64,000 nt of DNA. It comes from Neolewinella maritima. GTDB lineage: Bacteria > Bacteroidota > Bacteroidia > Chitinophagales > Saprospiraceae. Position 1 is the first letter of the stretch. Each line of letters begins with the position of its first letter. Both the position numbers and the translations under genes were made by a program. The stretch covers positions 1,860,001 to 1,924,000 of the forward strand of contig NZ_CAKLPZ010000001.1 in assembly GCF_923081025.1 (NCBI RefSeq), read 5' to 3'. Below, in pieces: positions 41,747 to 49,163 of this stretch. The notes below the pieces were generated by a model. That model was not told where the DNA came from. It saw only the letters and a program-made list of their open reading frames with translations, and made no database searches.

Positions 41747-43216
41747 TTAAAGATCGGCGAAGTAGTCGGTGGCCAGGGCGATTGGAGCAGCGTGGGCGGT
41801 GGGCTCGCGGTAGAGGGCATAGAGTGGATCGATAATTTCATCCAGTCGGCTGGTGTTGAGGTAGAATGGGCCATCGAGCTCCTGGTTGCGCGCCTCGGTC
41901 AATCGAATGAGGGCCAAACCCGGACCGGGTGCCCGCTTAAGTAGGTGAAAGGGATCATCCGCCAGCAGTCGTTTCACGCCGCGGTAGCCCACCCGGTGGT
42001 AGCTACCGAATTCCATCTCCATATCCGGCACGATGGCTTTCACTACACTGCAACTGCCCCGCGTAGACGTGGAGCGGTACACGTAGGGCTCCATCCCTTC
42101 TCCGGCTAATTGCTGAATGACATACTGTAAGCGGGAGGGAACGTCAGTGGCCGTGTAGGAAGGAAGGTCAGCCGCCGATACGGTAGTCTGCCGATTGAAG
42201 ATGGTATCAGCTAGCTGCTGCCGTACCGTTTCCTTATCCGAGCGTACGAACTCTACCATGGCCCGCAGGGCGCGCTGCTCTTCGGTCTCCAAATCGATAG
42301 CGGCACGAATGCGCGTGAAGTACCCCTCCGGCACCTCGTGCTCCAGCTGCTCGAAGGGCAAGTTATTGAACCGCTTGCGGCTATGGCTGCTGGCACATTC
42401 CAGCACGGCCTTGCGCAGCGCGTGGTATACGTCGGGGTCGGCGGCTTCTCCACAGCCGGTGGCGGCTAGTCCGAAGGCGTCATCGCTCAGGTCATCGCCC
42501 ACGGCGTATACGCTGGCACAGCCGCAGGTGACGCGGGCTAGCTTCATGGTCACATCGAGGCCTCGCTCCTTCATGTACGCAATGATCTCCCGTACGGGCT
42601 CAGTCACGGTGGCCGGGTCGATCACTTGTCCCCGGTCCAGTGCCCTGAACCGGTCGGCATTTCCGTCGCGCTGTAAAAGTTCCAGTAAGCCGTGCAGGAG
42701 CGCGCGTTCCTCCGTGTCCCCGGCTCCCATCCCGTTGGTGATGCAGGTCGTGAGGCGATTGGGGTAGTCGGGCAGCTCCCAGTTGCCGCTGACGACAAAT
42801 TCGGCCGGGCACCACACCGTTCGGTTATCCTTCAGACGCGCTACGGGCAGCCATTTCAAGACCAGATCTGGCGTATACGCAGAGCCGGCGGGCAGTACGA
42901 GGGTAAGCGGATCAAGAACGCCCGCACTACCCACCTCCTCGAGCAGTGCGGCATAGCTTGACTCCCGCATACTTAGATCGGCCAGCGACAGGTGCCGGTG
43001 ACATTCCTCCGCCAGCTCGCCGTAGGCTCCGACCAGCGCCTCGGTCTCGGTGGCGCCGTAACCGATACCGTTGAAGTGACCGTCGTCAGTGAACAGATCT
43101 ACGTTGTAGATCGGAATACCCAAGTGGTCCACCCCATCGATACGGAATGTCTCGGTGACGCCCCCGGGCAGGGAGTCGCGGTAGGCGGCGAGGGCGCGTT
43201 CATGCTGGCTGGACAT
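41747..43216 (-). CDS. Stand-alone YcaO-domain protein
   Basis: 489 aa. ATP-dependent YcaO fold: GYGATETEALVGAYGELAEECHRH (near 52-75), ALLHGLLELLQRDGNADRFR (near 187-206) and ALRKAVLECASSHSRKRF (near 266-283), which carry the conserved Glu residues of the nucleotide site. YcaO enzymes activate amide carbonyls by phosphorylation to make azolines, thioamides or amidines. No precursor peptide, E1/ThiF-like partner, TfuA or dehydrogenase gene is nearby, and the C-terminal PxPxP motif of cyclodehydratases is absent. It sits in a sugar/cyclitol operon, so a non-peptide amide substrate is inferred. Its start overlaps the preceding gene by 17 nt. Confidence 0.85.
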   Translation of the reverse strand: MSSQHERALAAYRDSLPGGVTETFRIDGVDHLGIPIYNVDLFTDDGHFNGIGYGATETEALVGAYGELAEECHRHLSLADLSMRESSYAALLEEVGSAGVLDPLTLVLPAGSAYTPDLVLKWLPVARLKDNRTVWCPAEFVVSGNWELPDYPNRLTTCITNGMGAGDTEERALLHGLLELLQRDGNADRFRALDRGQVIDPATVTEPVREIIAYMKERGLDVTMKLARVTCGCASVYAVGDDLSDDAFGLAATGCGEAADPDVYHALRKAVLECASSHSRKRFNNLPFEQLEHEVPEGYFTRIRAAIDLETEEQRALRAMVEFVRSDKETVRQQLADTIFNRQTTVSAADLPSYTATDVPSRLQYVIQQLAGEGMEPYVYRSTSTRGSCSVVKAIVPDMEMEFGSYHRVGYRGVKRLLADDPFHLLKRAPGPGLALIRLTEARNQELDGPFYLNTSRLDEIIDPLYALYREPTAHAAPIALATDYFADL

Positions 43217-44051
43217 ACGACTGTAGCGTTGTGAGGGGTACGGGACTGGTGTGAATGCCGTGTGTGAGGAGGTAATCGATCAGGGCAATGGATCGGCTAC
43301 GGTCTACGCCCCGTCCGAGTTCGAAGGGGGTGCAGACGTGGGCAAAATCGAAGCGGCTGAATACGTCGCGGTAGTGCAATAGCTCGTCACGGGTGAGCGG
43401 AATTGCGTAGTGGTACCCCTTATGACAGCTTAGGGCTACGGGTACGCCCTGTGCATCGAAGTCAATCTTTAGCGCATCGCCTAAGAACAGAATACGGCGT
43501 GCGCGGTCGTAGAGCGCTGTTTGTCCTTCGTAGTGCCCTCCCAGTCGCAGCATCTCATAGCCGGTATCGATGCGGTGGAAATCGTCGATGGGATGGTTGA
43601 CCCGGAACGCCTTTGTGTACTGCAGGTCGTCCTTGTGAATGATCAATTCCGGATCGAAGAACTCCTGCAGCTGCCATAGTGCCCCGTAGCCATGCGGGTG
43701 GGACGAGCTGAGGATACTGACACCTCCCAGGCTGGTCAGCTGTGCACGGGCAGCTTCGTCGTAGTACGGTGCCGCTTCGAAGGCGATGTTTCCTTCCGGA
43801 CGTTGCAAGAGCCAGCCGTGGGAGCCAAGTCCGAGCTGCGGCTCAGTCCAAAATTCCCATAAGCCCGGAAGCGTCTCCTGCCACTTGGTACGATACTGCC
43901 CGGCAGCCTGATCGATGGGAAGATAGGTAAAGTCTTCTTCGGGCAGCGCGTTGCGCACGTCGGTACAGTTCGGACAGGCCACCGGCAGGCGGCTATCGAA
44001 CCAGAGGATCCAGCCCCCGCAGTGGTGACAGGCATAGTGAGTCAGGGCCAT
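43200..44051 (-). CDS. Zinc-ribbon plus metallo-beta-lactamase-fold hydrolase
   Basis: 283 aa. An N-terminal zinc ribbon (CHHC at 8-11, CPNC at 26-29) precedes a metallo-beta-lactamase-like domain. In the latter the canonical HxHxDH is reduced to SSSHPHGYG, but LGGHYEGQTALYD, ILFLGDAL and a late SCHKGYHY supply His and Asp at the expected places, so one or two metals could still bind. Role unknown; possible thioester or phosphoester hydrolase. ATG overlaps the previous stop (TAATG). Confidence 0.75.
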   Translation of the reverse strand: MALTHYACHHCGGWILWFDSRLPVACPNCTDVRNALPEEDFTYLPIDQAAGQYRTKWQETLPGLWEFWTEPQLGLGSHGWLLQRPEGNIAFEAAPYYDEAARAQLTSLGGVSILSSSHPHGYGALWQLQEFFDPELIIHKDDLQYTKAFRVNHPIDDFHRIDTGYEMLRLGGHYEGQTALYDRARRILFLGDALKIDFDAQGVPVALSCHKGYHYAIPLTRDELLHYRDVFSRFDFAHVCTPFELGRGVDRSRSIALIDYLLTHGIHTSPVPLTTLQSYVQPA

Positions 44052-45040
44052 TAGAGTGGATTTGCGGCGAGGGCGTCGTCGAGTAATTTAGCTAGTCGTA
44101 TATCATCGTCCAGTGTGCGGACAAGGTTTACCCCACCCCGGCGATCGCGGAGAAAGGCATCGAGTTGGAGGTAGAACGGACTGGTCGTTTGATCGAAAGA
44201 TACTTCCTGGGGAGCTGCACCAGGATCAGCCGCCAAGAAGGTGAGCCGCCCACCCGGGTCCTGGCCCATCGTATTTTCGGCCAGCAGCATGCCCCGTGTA
44301 CCGATGAGCTCTAGGCGCCGTCGGGGCAGTGTCTCCGGTCGGTTATAGCCTACGGAGTGGACGCCGAGTGCCCCACCCCCAAATTTCGCGATCAGTACGC
44401 CGCCGTCGTCCACTTCGTAGTCCTGCACGACCCGCTGCTGGTACAGCTGCAGTTGCTCGATGGGCTGACCGACCAGCAGCTCCAGCAGATCCAATCCGTG
44501 TGGCGCCAGATCGATGATCGCTCCCCCACCCGCCCGCTTACGGTCGATGCGCCAGTTGTTGGCACTCCAACCGGCGGGTAGCCAGCAGGCGTAGTCTAAT
44601 CTGGCCTGTGTGATGGTGCCCAGCCGACCTGACGCGACCCAGGACTGCATAAGCCGGTGTGCGGGGTGGTGTCGCTGATCGAAGGCCGTGGCAAAGTAGC
44701 TATCTGCTGCCCGTACTGTTCGCACTAGTTCAGCGGCTGCGGCGTAGGTATGCGCCAGAGGCTTTTCGCAGAGGATATCCACACCGGCTGCGGCACAGGC
44801 GGCTACGTGCTCGGCATGCAGGTGGTTGGGCGATGCCACGTACACCGCATCCAGCGGCCCCGCCCCGAGCATGGCCTGTACCGTGGTGTAGGTACCGATC
44901 TCCGGGGGAAGACCGTTAAAATCCTCCTCCCGTATGCTGACCACGGCGACCAATTCCGCCGACGGGTGCTTGCGTAATGCGGGTAACATATAGTCACGCG
45001 CTACCCAACCGAAGCCTACGATACCGAAGCGCACTACCAT
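44051..45040 (-). CDS. Gfo/Idh/MocA-family oxidoreductase (cytoplasmic)
   Basis: 329 aa from the ATG at 45040. Rossmann motif FGIVGFGWVARDYMLPAL (5-22), ASPNHLHAEHV and CEKPLAHT with Lys93 the likely catalytic base, then GGGAIIDLAPHGLDLLELLVGQ (C-terminal domain His/Asp). No signal peptide, unlike the Tat-borne paralogue at 35396-36715. In an operon with inositol-phosphate synthase, an inositol or sugar 2-/3-dehydrogenase giving an inosose or keto-sugar is a reasonable guess. The much longer upstream start (45157) lies within the preceding gene and is rejected; the chosen start overlaps that gene's stop (ATGGTAG). Confidence 0.88.
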   Translation of the reverse strand: MVVRFGIVGFGWVARDYMLPALRKHPSAELVAVVSIREEDFNGLPPEIGTYTTVQAMLGAGPLDAVYVASPNHLHAEHVAACAAAGVDILCEKPLAHTYAAAAELVRTVRAADSYFATAFDQRHHPAHRLMQSWVASGRLGTITQARLDYACWLPAGWSANNWRIDRKRAGGGAIIDLAPHGLDLLELLVGQPIEQLQLYQQRVVQDYEVDDGGVLIAKFGGGALGVHSVGYNRPETLPRRRLELIGTRGMLLAENTMGQDPGGRLTFLAADPGAAPQEVSFDQTTSPFYLQLDAFLRDRRGGVNLVRTLDDDIRLAKLLDDALAANPL

Positions 45041-46194
45041 CGGGCGGGCAGATTGATGAGCACGCGTTGACGGTATAGCTCTTCCCGGGCGACGTCGTCC
45101 AGCTGATGCACCCGGGTGGGGTCCGCCACGAGCGCGCGTACGTCCTGACGGCTGCACAGTTCGGACAGTGTGTGGGTGCCAAGTGAGGTGGCATCACCCG
45201 TGTACTCCGTCCGCCAGCCGGCACTGGGCCAGTCGACACCGGCGCTGCTGAGTAGTGGATTGAGTACCAGCCTGGCGCCCTGACTGCTGAAGCATAGTCG
45301 TTGCGTCGGCGCCGGAATACGACCCTCCACCCAGGCTACGGTAGCGGATGAGTCTTCCGCCGGATTCGGAGGTGCCCCGCTGTACCAGGAAGTAGCCAGA
45401 CTGCTGTCATCCCATACCGCACCACCGGCCAGCGCACGGTAGTCGTCTACCGAACTAGAAAAGCCAGCTTCGTGCTGGTCGAGGGTAGTGTGGACGTGCC
45501 CCACTGCTACATTACCGGTTGTGGTAGCCACCTCCCGCATGTGCGTCAGCGCCGCCGGCTTGTGCTCGAAGAAATAGAAGGCATCCTGGCACAGTACCGT
45601 TCGCGGGCGGTCCGGCGCCACTACTGGTCCTGCTTCAATATCACCGCAGACCAGGGTACCCCGTACTCCCATAAACGTACGTGCCAGCCACAACTTGGCA
45701 AAGACTACATCTACCCCAGTAGCGCGTACGCCCACCCGTTCGAGCTCCCGCAGGTAATGCCCTATGCCGCAGGCATATTCTACGACCGGACTACCCTGGC
45801 CGGGTACTGCTAGCTCCAGTAGCCGTAGTCCACTTACGAAGGTGGGGGAGCACCAGCGGTAGGCGAAGTAGTCCCCAACCGCCCCAAAGTGTAGCAGCTC
45901 CATCGCTTGGCGTAGGGTGAGCGAAGTCCGTTGGTCGAGGACTTGGTCCAGGGCCGCCGAGCTAGGGGGTACGGTCGGACTAAAGCGGTCCTGATCGGCA
46001 AGCAGGAGCCGCAGGGCTGCACGTCGGTCACCGGCTCGCAGGGAGCTTACCACTTGCTCGCGTAAGTCTTCCTTCGGACGCAGGTAGGGAATGCCCTCCA
46101 CCACCGGCCAGAGGCGTTCACCATCATCGAGCAGGCCATCCTTCCGCCGTCTGAGCGGTCGGCCGTTGGTGGGGCTAAGTAGAATTACCGCCAT
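45034..46194 (-). CDS. SAM-dependent methyltransferase with Trm112-like N-terminus
   Basis: 386 aa. Residues about 1-45 (LLSPTNGRPLRRRKDGLLDD...VVEGIPYLRP) resemble the Trm112/zinc-ribbon-derived domain often fused to methyltransferases, but without cysteines. The methyltransferase domain has motif I VVEYACGIGHYLREL (near 140-155), an acidic VDVVF after beta-2, and VLCQDAFYFFEHKPAALTHMREV. The C-terminal 130 residues are of unknown fold. The substrate is unknown; in this operon O- or N-methylation of a cyclitol or amino-sugar is plausible. Ends overlap both neighbours (10 nt and 7 nt). Confidence 0.75.
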   Translation of the reverse strand: MAVILLSPTNGRPLRRRKDGLLDDGERLWPVVEGIPYLRPKEDLREQVVSSLRAGDRRAALRLLLADQDRFSPTVPPSSAALDQVLDQRTSLTLRQAMELLHFGAVGDYFAYRWCSPTFVSGLRLLELAVPGQGSPVVEYACGIGHYLRELERVGVRATGVDVVFAKLWLARTFMGVRGTLVCGDIEAGPVVAPDRPRTVLCQDAFYFFEHKPAALTHMREVATTTGNVAVGHVHTTLDQHEAGFSSSVDDYRALAGGAVWDDSSLATSWYSGAPPNPAEDSSATVAWVEGRIPAPTQRLCFSSQGARLVLNPLLSSAGVDWPSAGWRTEYTGDATSLGTHTLSELCSRQDVRALVADPTRVHQLDDVAREELYRQRVLINLPARW

Positions 46195-47117
46195 AGTCCG
46201 GTGCTACTTAACAGTTCGGTCTGGAATGACTTGAGCGGGCCGGGGTGTACCAGATCCAGCTCGCCGAGGATGTCCTGATCCGTGACCGCCGCGGCGCGGG
46301 TTCGCCACTTTACATCGATCACCCGGTCCAGCACGTCTCCGGCGCTGATGGCCTTACCCTCCGGGGTATCACTCCGTTCGTGATGGTAGAGTGCCTCAAG
46401 AATGCGGGGCCGCAACTGCGTAGGAAAGTGCGAAAGCGCCTCCTGCCGGCAGTTGTCGATCACCGCCTGCAGATGGGCTCCGAGGCAGATCTCTCCGGCG
46501 TAGCCACAGTCCGGCAAGTACGCATTATGCAGGTGGTGAGCCAGGGCACCCAGGAAGCTAGTACCGTAATCCGCTCCGTACCGGTGGGCCATCACTACGG
46601 CGTAGACTGCGGTCATCAAGCAGTGATCGGAATGCATTTCGGGTGGACTCAGCACCAAGCGCGGAAGCTGTGGATGGGTAGCTCCCGCCCGCGGTTGGTT
46701 GCAAAGTACCCGCAGGGGTTGCGGCACGTCGATGGGCTGCTCCGCGGGCAAGTGGGCAAATTCCTGGGCAAGCGTTGGGACCATTTGCTCCAGTTGACGC
46801 TCGAGTACGGAATCTACCGCACCGTCGCATACACGCCGTAGCGCCGTACGGAGCACTTCCGTGATGGCCGGAGGATCCAGCCTGGCAACGGTAAAGAAGC
46901 GTCCGTCTACCCCCGGAAAGAGGATGTTGAGCAGGGCCCTAAGCGTGGTGTCCAGGGCTACCTGCTCTACATCCTGACCGGCTAAAATGTGCTGCCAGGC
47001 CCGTAGGAATAGGTCCGTGGCTACACTGTGGGACAGGTGAGCGGGTTGCAGCCGTTTGAGGTCCTGCAGCTCGCCCATCAGGCCTGCGGTGCGTACTAGA
47101 TCAGCGGGGTGTTGCAT
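46185..47117 (-). CDS. HD-domain-like protein with altered metal motif
   Basis: 310 aa, not assigned to a named family. The C-terminal half looks like an HD phosphohydrolase: HSDHCLMTAVYAVVMAHRYG, then GALAHHLHNAYLPDCGYAGE where the usual HD pair reads HH, then EALYHHERSDTPEGKAISAGDVLDRV (His, Asp). The N-terminal 140 residues are helical, without recognised motif. If it is a phosphohydrolase it could supply the missing inositol-phosphate phosphatase of this operon; this is inference. It starts 7 nt after the inositol-phosphate synthase stop. Confidence 0.6.
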   Translation of the reverse strand: MQHPADLVRTAGLMGELQDLKRLQPAHLSHSVATDLFLRAWQHILAGQDVEQVALDTTLRALLNILFPGVDGRFFTVARLDPPAITEVLRTALRRVCDGAVDSVLERQLEQMVPTLAQEFAHLPAEQPIDVPQPLRVLCNQPRAGATHPQLPRLVLSPPEMHSDHCLMTAVYAVVMAHRYGADYGTSFLGALAHHLHNAYLPDCGYAGEICLGAHLQAVIDNCRQEALSHFPTQLRPRILEALYHHERSDTPEGKAISAGDVLDRVIDVKWRTRAAAVTDQDILGELDLVHPGPLKSFQTELLSSTGLWR

Positions 47118-47124
47118 GGTTCGA

Positions 47125-48372
47125 TCAGGCCGTCTCGGTGCTGGGAGCGGTGAGAGCGGTCACGGCCTCCAGGGAGTTAACCTCGTAAAGCCACCGAAGA
47201 AGTTCGAGTTGCTGCTCGCCAAAGTTGTGGTTCGGGTCGTTGCCCTCCCGCATCATGGGTGCCTTGAAGAATACGCCGAGCGCTTCCACTACCCCACCCT
47301 GACCGCGTCGGCTGGCTAAATCCAGACAGCGTGCGATCTCGATGGCTAGCGGAGCAGCCAGTATACTGTCTTTGCACAGGAAGTCGACCTTGATCTGCAT
47401 CCGCTGTCCGAGGAAGCCGGAAATATCGATGTTGTCCCAGGCTTCCTTGTCATCCCCACGGGGCTTGTAGTAATTGATGCGTACCAGGTGGCTTTCCACC
47501 GGGTAGCCAAGGCAGTTGGTAAGTACGTCGCCCTTGGTGGTGATTTTGTTCTCCAGCGATTTGGGCTTGCGCAGTGCTTCTCCGTCGCGGTTACCCAGGA
47601 TGTTGGTGGAGAACCAACCGTCGACGTGCAGGGCGCGGGCGCGGAGTGCGGGGGCCAGGACGGTCTTGATGTAGGTCTGACCCGTCTTACCATCCTTGCC
47701 GGCTACGGGCACATTACGCTTATTAGCGAGCTTACGCAGGGCGGGAATATCGGCCGCACGGCTAGGAGTGAAGTTGCCGTAGGGTACGTCAGCCATAATG
47801 CAGGCATACGCGTAGAGCATGGCCGGGCTGATGGATGTATCATTAGCGTCCACGCCCCGCTCGAAGGCATCGGGGGATTGGTAGATTTCTTCCTCCGGAT
47901 CGATGGCGTGCTCCGTACTTGCTAAATTGATCACCACGACGTTGCCGCCGATCTCTTCGCCGAACGCCCGGATCCTGTCCTGGATGTCCTGTACAAGCTC
48001 TCGGTGGGTCTCGGTACTATCGCTGCTACCGACCACACCCTCGCAGTAGTTCCGGTTACTGATGGCTGGCCAGGGGCGCATCTCCTTAAGCGCGTCGGTC
48101 ACCGCATCGAGCTGGTCGCGATCCAGTACCCGGTGGTGCTTGGCTGCGGCATACAGGTTGTCGTCGAACAGATCCCAACCGCGAAAGTGCAGCTTGCCGT
48201 AGGGGGCCAGATCGAGCTCGTCGTGCTCGGCCAGGGGCAGACCCGTAGTGTCCTGTGCACCGCGTTGAATAAGCAGGCTACCGGCAACGGCCGTGGTGGC
48301 GACCGCGCCACCCAGTCCAATGATTGCGATACCTAGCGGCGGACGATCTGCAGTATACTTAGATTGATTCAA
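47125..48372 (-). CDS. ino1: Inositol-3-phosphate synthase (MIPS)
   Basis: NAD-dependent isomerisation of glucose-6-phosphate to 1L-myo-inositol 1-phosphate (= 3-phosphate), first gene of a nine-gene operon. 415 aa: IAIIGLGGAVATTAVAG (NAD loop, near 14-30), VVINLASTEHAID, DISGFLGQRMQIKVDFLCKDSILAAPLAIEIARCLDL (active-site lysine and Asp region), and the C-terminal NHNFGEQQLELLRWL. Length suits the bacterial form. Start at 48372; a TATCTTAG -7-like element ends 21 nt upstream. It sets the theme of the operon: inositol is the probable scaffold. Confidence 0.93.
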   Translation of the reverse strand: MNQSKYTADRPPLGIAIIGLGGAVATTAVAGSLLIQRGAQDTTGLPLAEHDELDLAPYGKLHFRGWDLFDDNLYAAAKHHRVLDRDQLDAVTDALKEMRPWPAISNRNYCEGVVGSSDSTETHRELVQDIQDRIRAFGEEIGGNVVVINLASTEHAIDPEEEIYQSPDAFERGVDANDTSISPAMLYAYACIMADVPYGNFTPSRAADIPALRKLANKRNVPVAGKDGKTGQTYIKTVLAPALRARALHVDGWFSTNILGNRDGEALRKPKSLENKITTKGDVLTNCLGYPVESHLVRINYYKPRGDDKEAWDNIDISGFLGQRMQIKVDFLCKDSILAAPLAIEIARCLDLASRRGQGGVVEALGVFFKAPMMREGNDPNHNFGEQQLELLRWLYEVNSLEAVTALTAPSTETA

Positions 48373-48393
48373 AGTGCGTATTTGTTTGGCTGC

Positions 48394-48401
48394 CTAAGAT
48401 A
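48394..48401 (-). promoter_or_regulatory. -7-like TATCTTAG of the MIPS operon
   Basis: Sole promoter-like element between the pabC stop and MIPS start; 21 nt from the ATG. Confidence 0.45.
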
Positions 48402-48432
48402 CATCAGTAGGTTTTGGTTCATACCCTCGCGC

Positions 48433-48460
48433 GGGTTTTGCCGTATACACGGCAAAACCC
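48433..48460 (-). terminator. 12-bp perfect inverted repeat at the end of the pabC-like gene
   Basis: GGGTTTTGCCGT, loop ATAC, then the exact reverse complement. It overlaps the first base of the TAG of the class IV aminotransferase gene. No T-tract follows on either strand, so it may be a processing or regulatory hairpin rather than a classical terminator. Confidence 0.5.
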
Positions 48461-49080
48461 TAGAGTCCGGTGACCCCGGTTACCCGCACGATCGGCCCCT
48501 GTTCCCAGGGGATCATGGCATTGATCAGTCTGATGGACTCAAAATGCACCAGATCGCGTAACCTAATCACGGAGGAGTGGATCATACCGCGCTGGAGCAG
48601 ATACTCCCTTCGCGTGCCGCGTAGCAGGGGCCAGGCCGGTGTGTACCACCGGGAGCCATCGTACAGCGCCAGGTTTGCATAGCTGGCATCCGTTATATGG
48701 TTGCGTTGTACGATAAGAATGTCATCACACGCCCCCCGCTGCGCGAACAGTGCCTCAATACCCGAGCGATCCGCATACTTTCGACCGTACCGCAGGTGAT
48801 CGCCCTGCACGACCTTAAGGGAGCGCACGGGACGGATGGTGTAGGGCTGTACTTCGTAATCGACCAGGTCCGTGGCGTAGGTCAGCCGCAGTTTGTAGGT
48901 ACCTTGTGCGGGTAAGTCGAGCCCGGACAGGACGTCCTGAAGGCGGAAAACCGGCGACTTACCGAAATAGGCGCGCCGGGAACGATCCACGCGCTGCTGG
49001 TGATAGGCGAGTAGCGATACCTGCCCGTCTACCAGTCGCATGGACTCAAGAAGGGAAGGAATAGTACGGCTGGTAGACAA
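48460..49080 (-). CDS. pabC: Class IV aminotransferase, aminodeoxychorismate lyase-like
   Basis: 206 aa PLP enzyme, expected to convert 4-amino-4-deoxychorismate to p-aminobenzoate and pyruvate for folate. LLESMRLVDGQVSLLAYHQQRVDRSR matches the N-terminus of Bacteroidota PabC-like proteins, and HLRYGRKYADRSGIEALFAQRGACDDILIVQRNHITDASYANL holds the Lys/Glu region (QRNHITDAS is the family's NxxxTE-like segment, with Asp). Shorter than the 270-aa E. coli enzyme, as typical for this group. It follows pabB by 83 nt. Confidence 0.8.
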   Translation of the reverse strand: MSTSRTIPSLLESMRLVDGQVSLLAYHQQRVDRSRRAYFGKSPVFRLQDVLSGLDLPAQGTYKLRLTYATDLVDYEVQPYTIRPVRSLKVVQGDHLRYGRKYADRSGIEALFAQRGACDDILIVQRNHITDASYANLALYDGSRWYTPAWPLLRGTRREYLLQRGMIHSSVIRLRDLVHFESIRLINAMIPWEQGPIVRVTGVTGL

Positions 49081-49163
49081 TCGAAGGGTAGTTGAACGGG
49101 GAGTACCAAGGTAGGTAACCGCGTACTAACACCCACCGTACGGAGTGCCACCGCTACTGGAAC

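Noticed and set aside
38821-48372. Ordinary mycothiol or bacillithiol cluster
   Set aside because: No MshC, MshD or BshC gene is present, and YcaO, HD-like and MBL genes do not belong to those pathways.
38821-48372. The 'ebo' (UbiA/dehydroquinate-synthase) operon of Bacteroidota and cyanobacteria
   Set aside because: No UbiA-like prenyltransferase, dehydroquinate synthase or TatD gene; the TIM-barrel gene alone is not enough.
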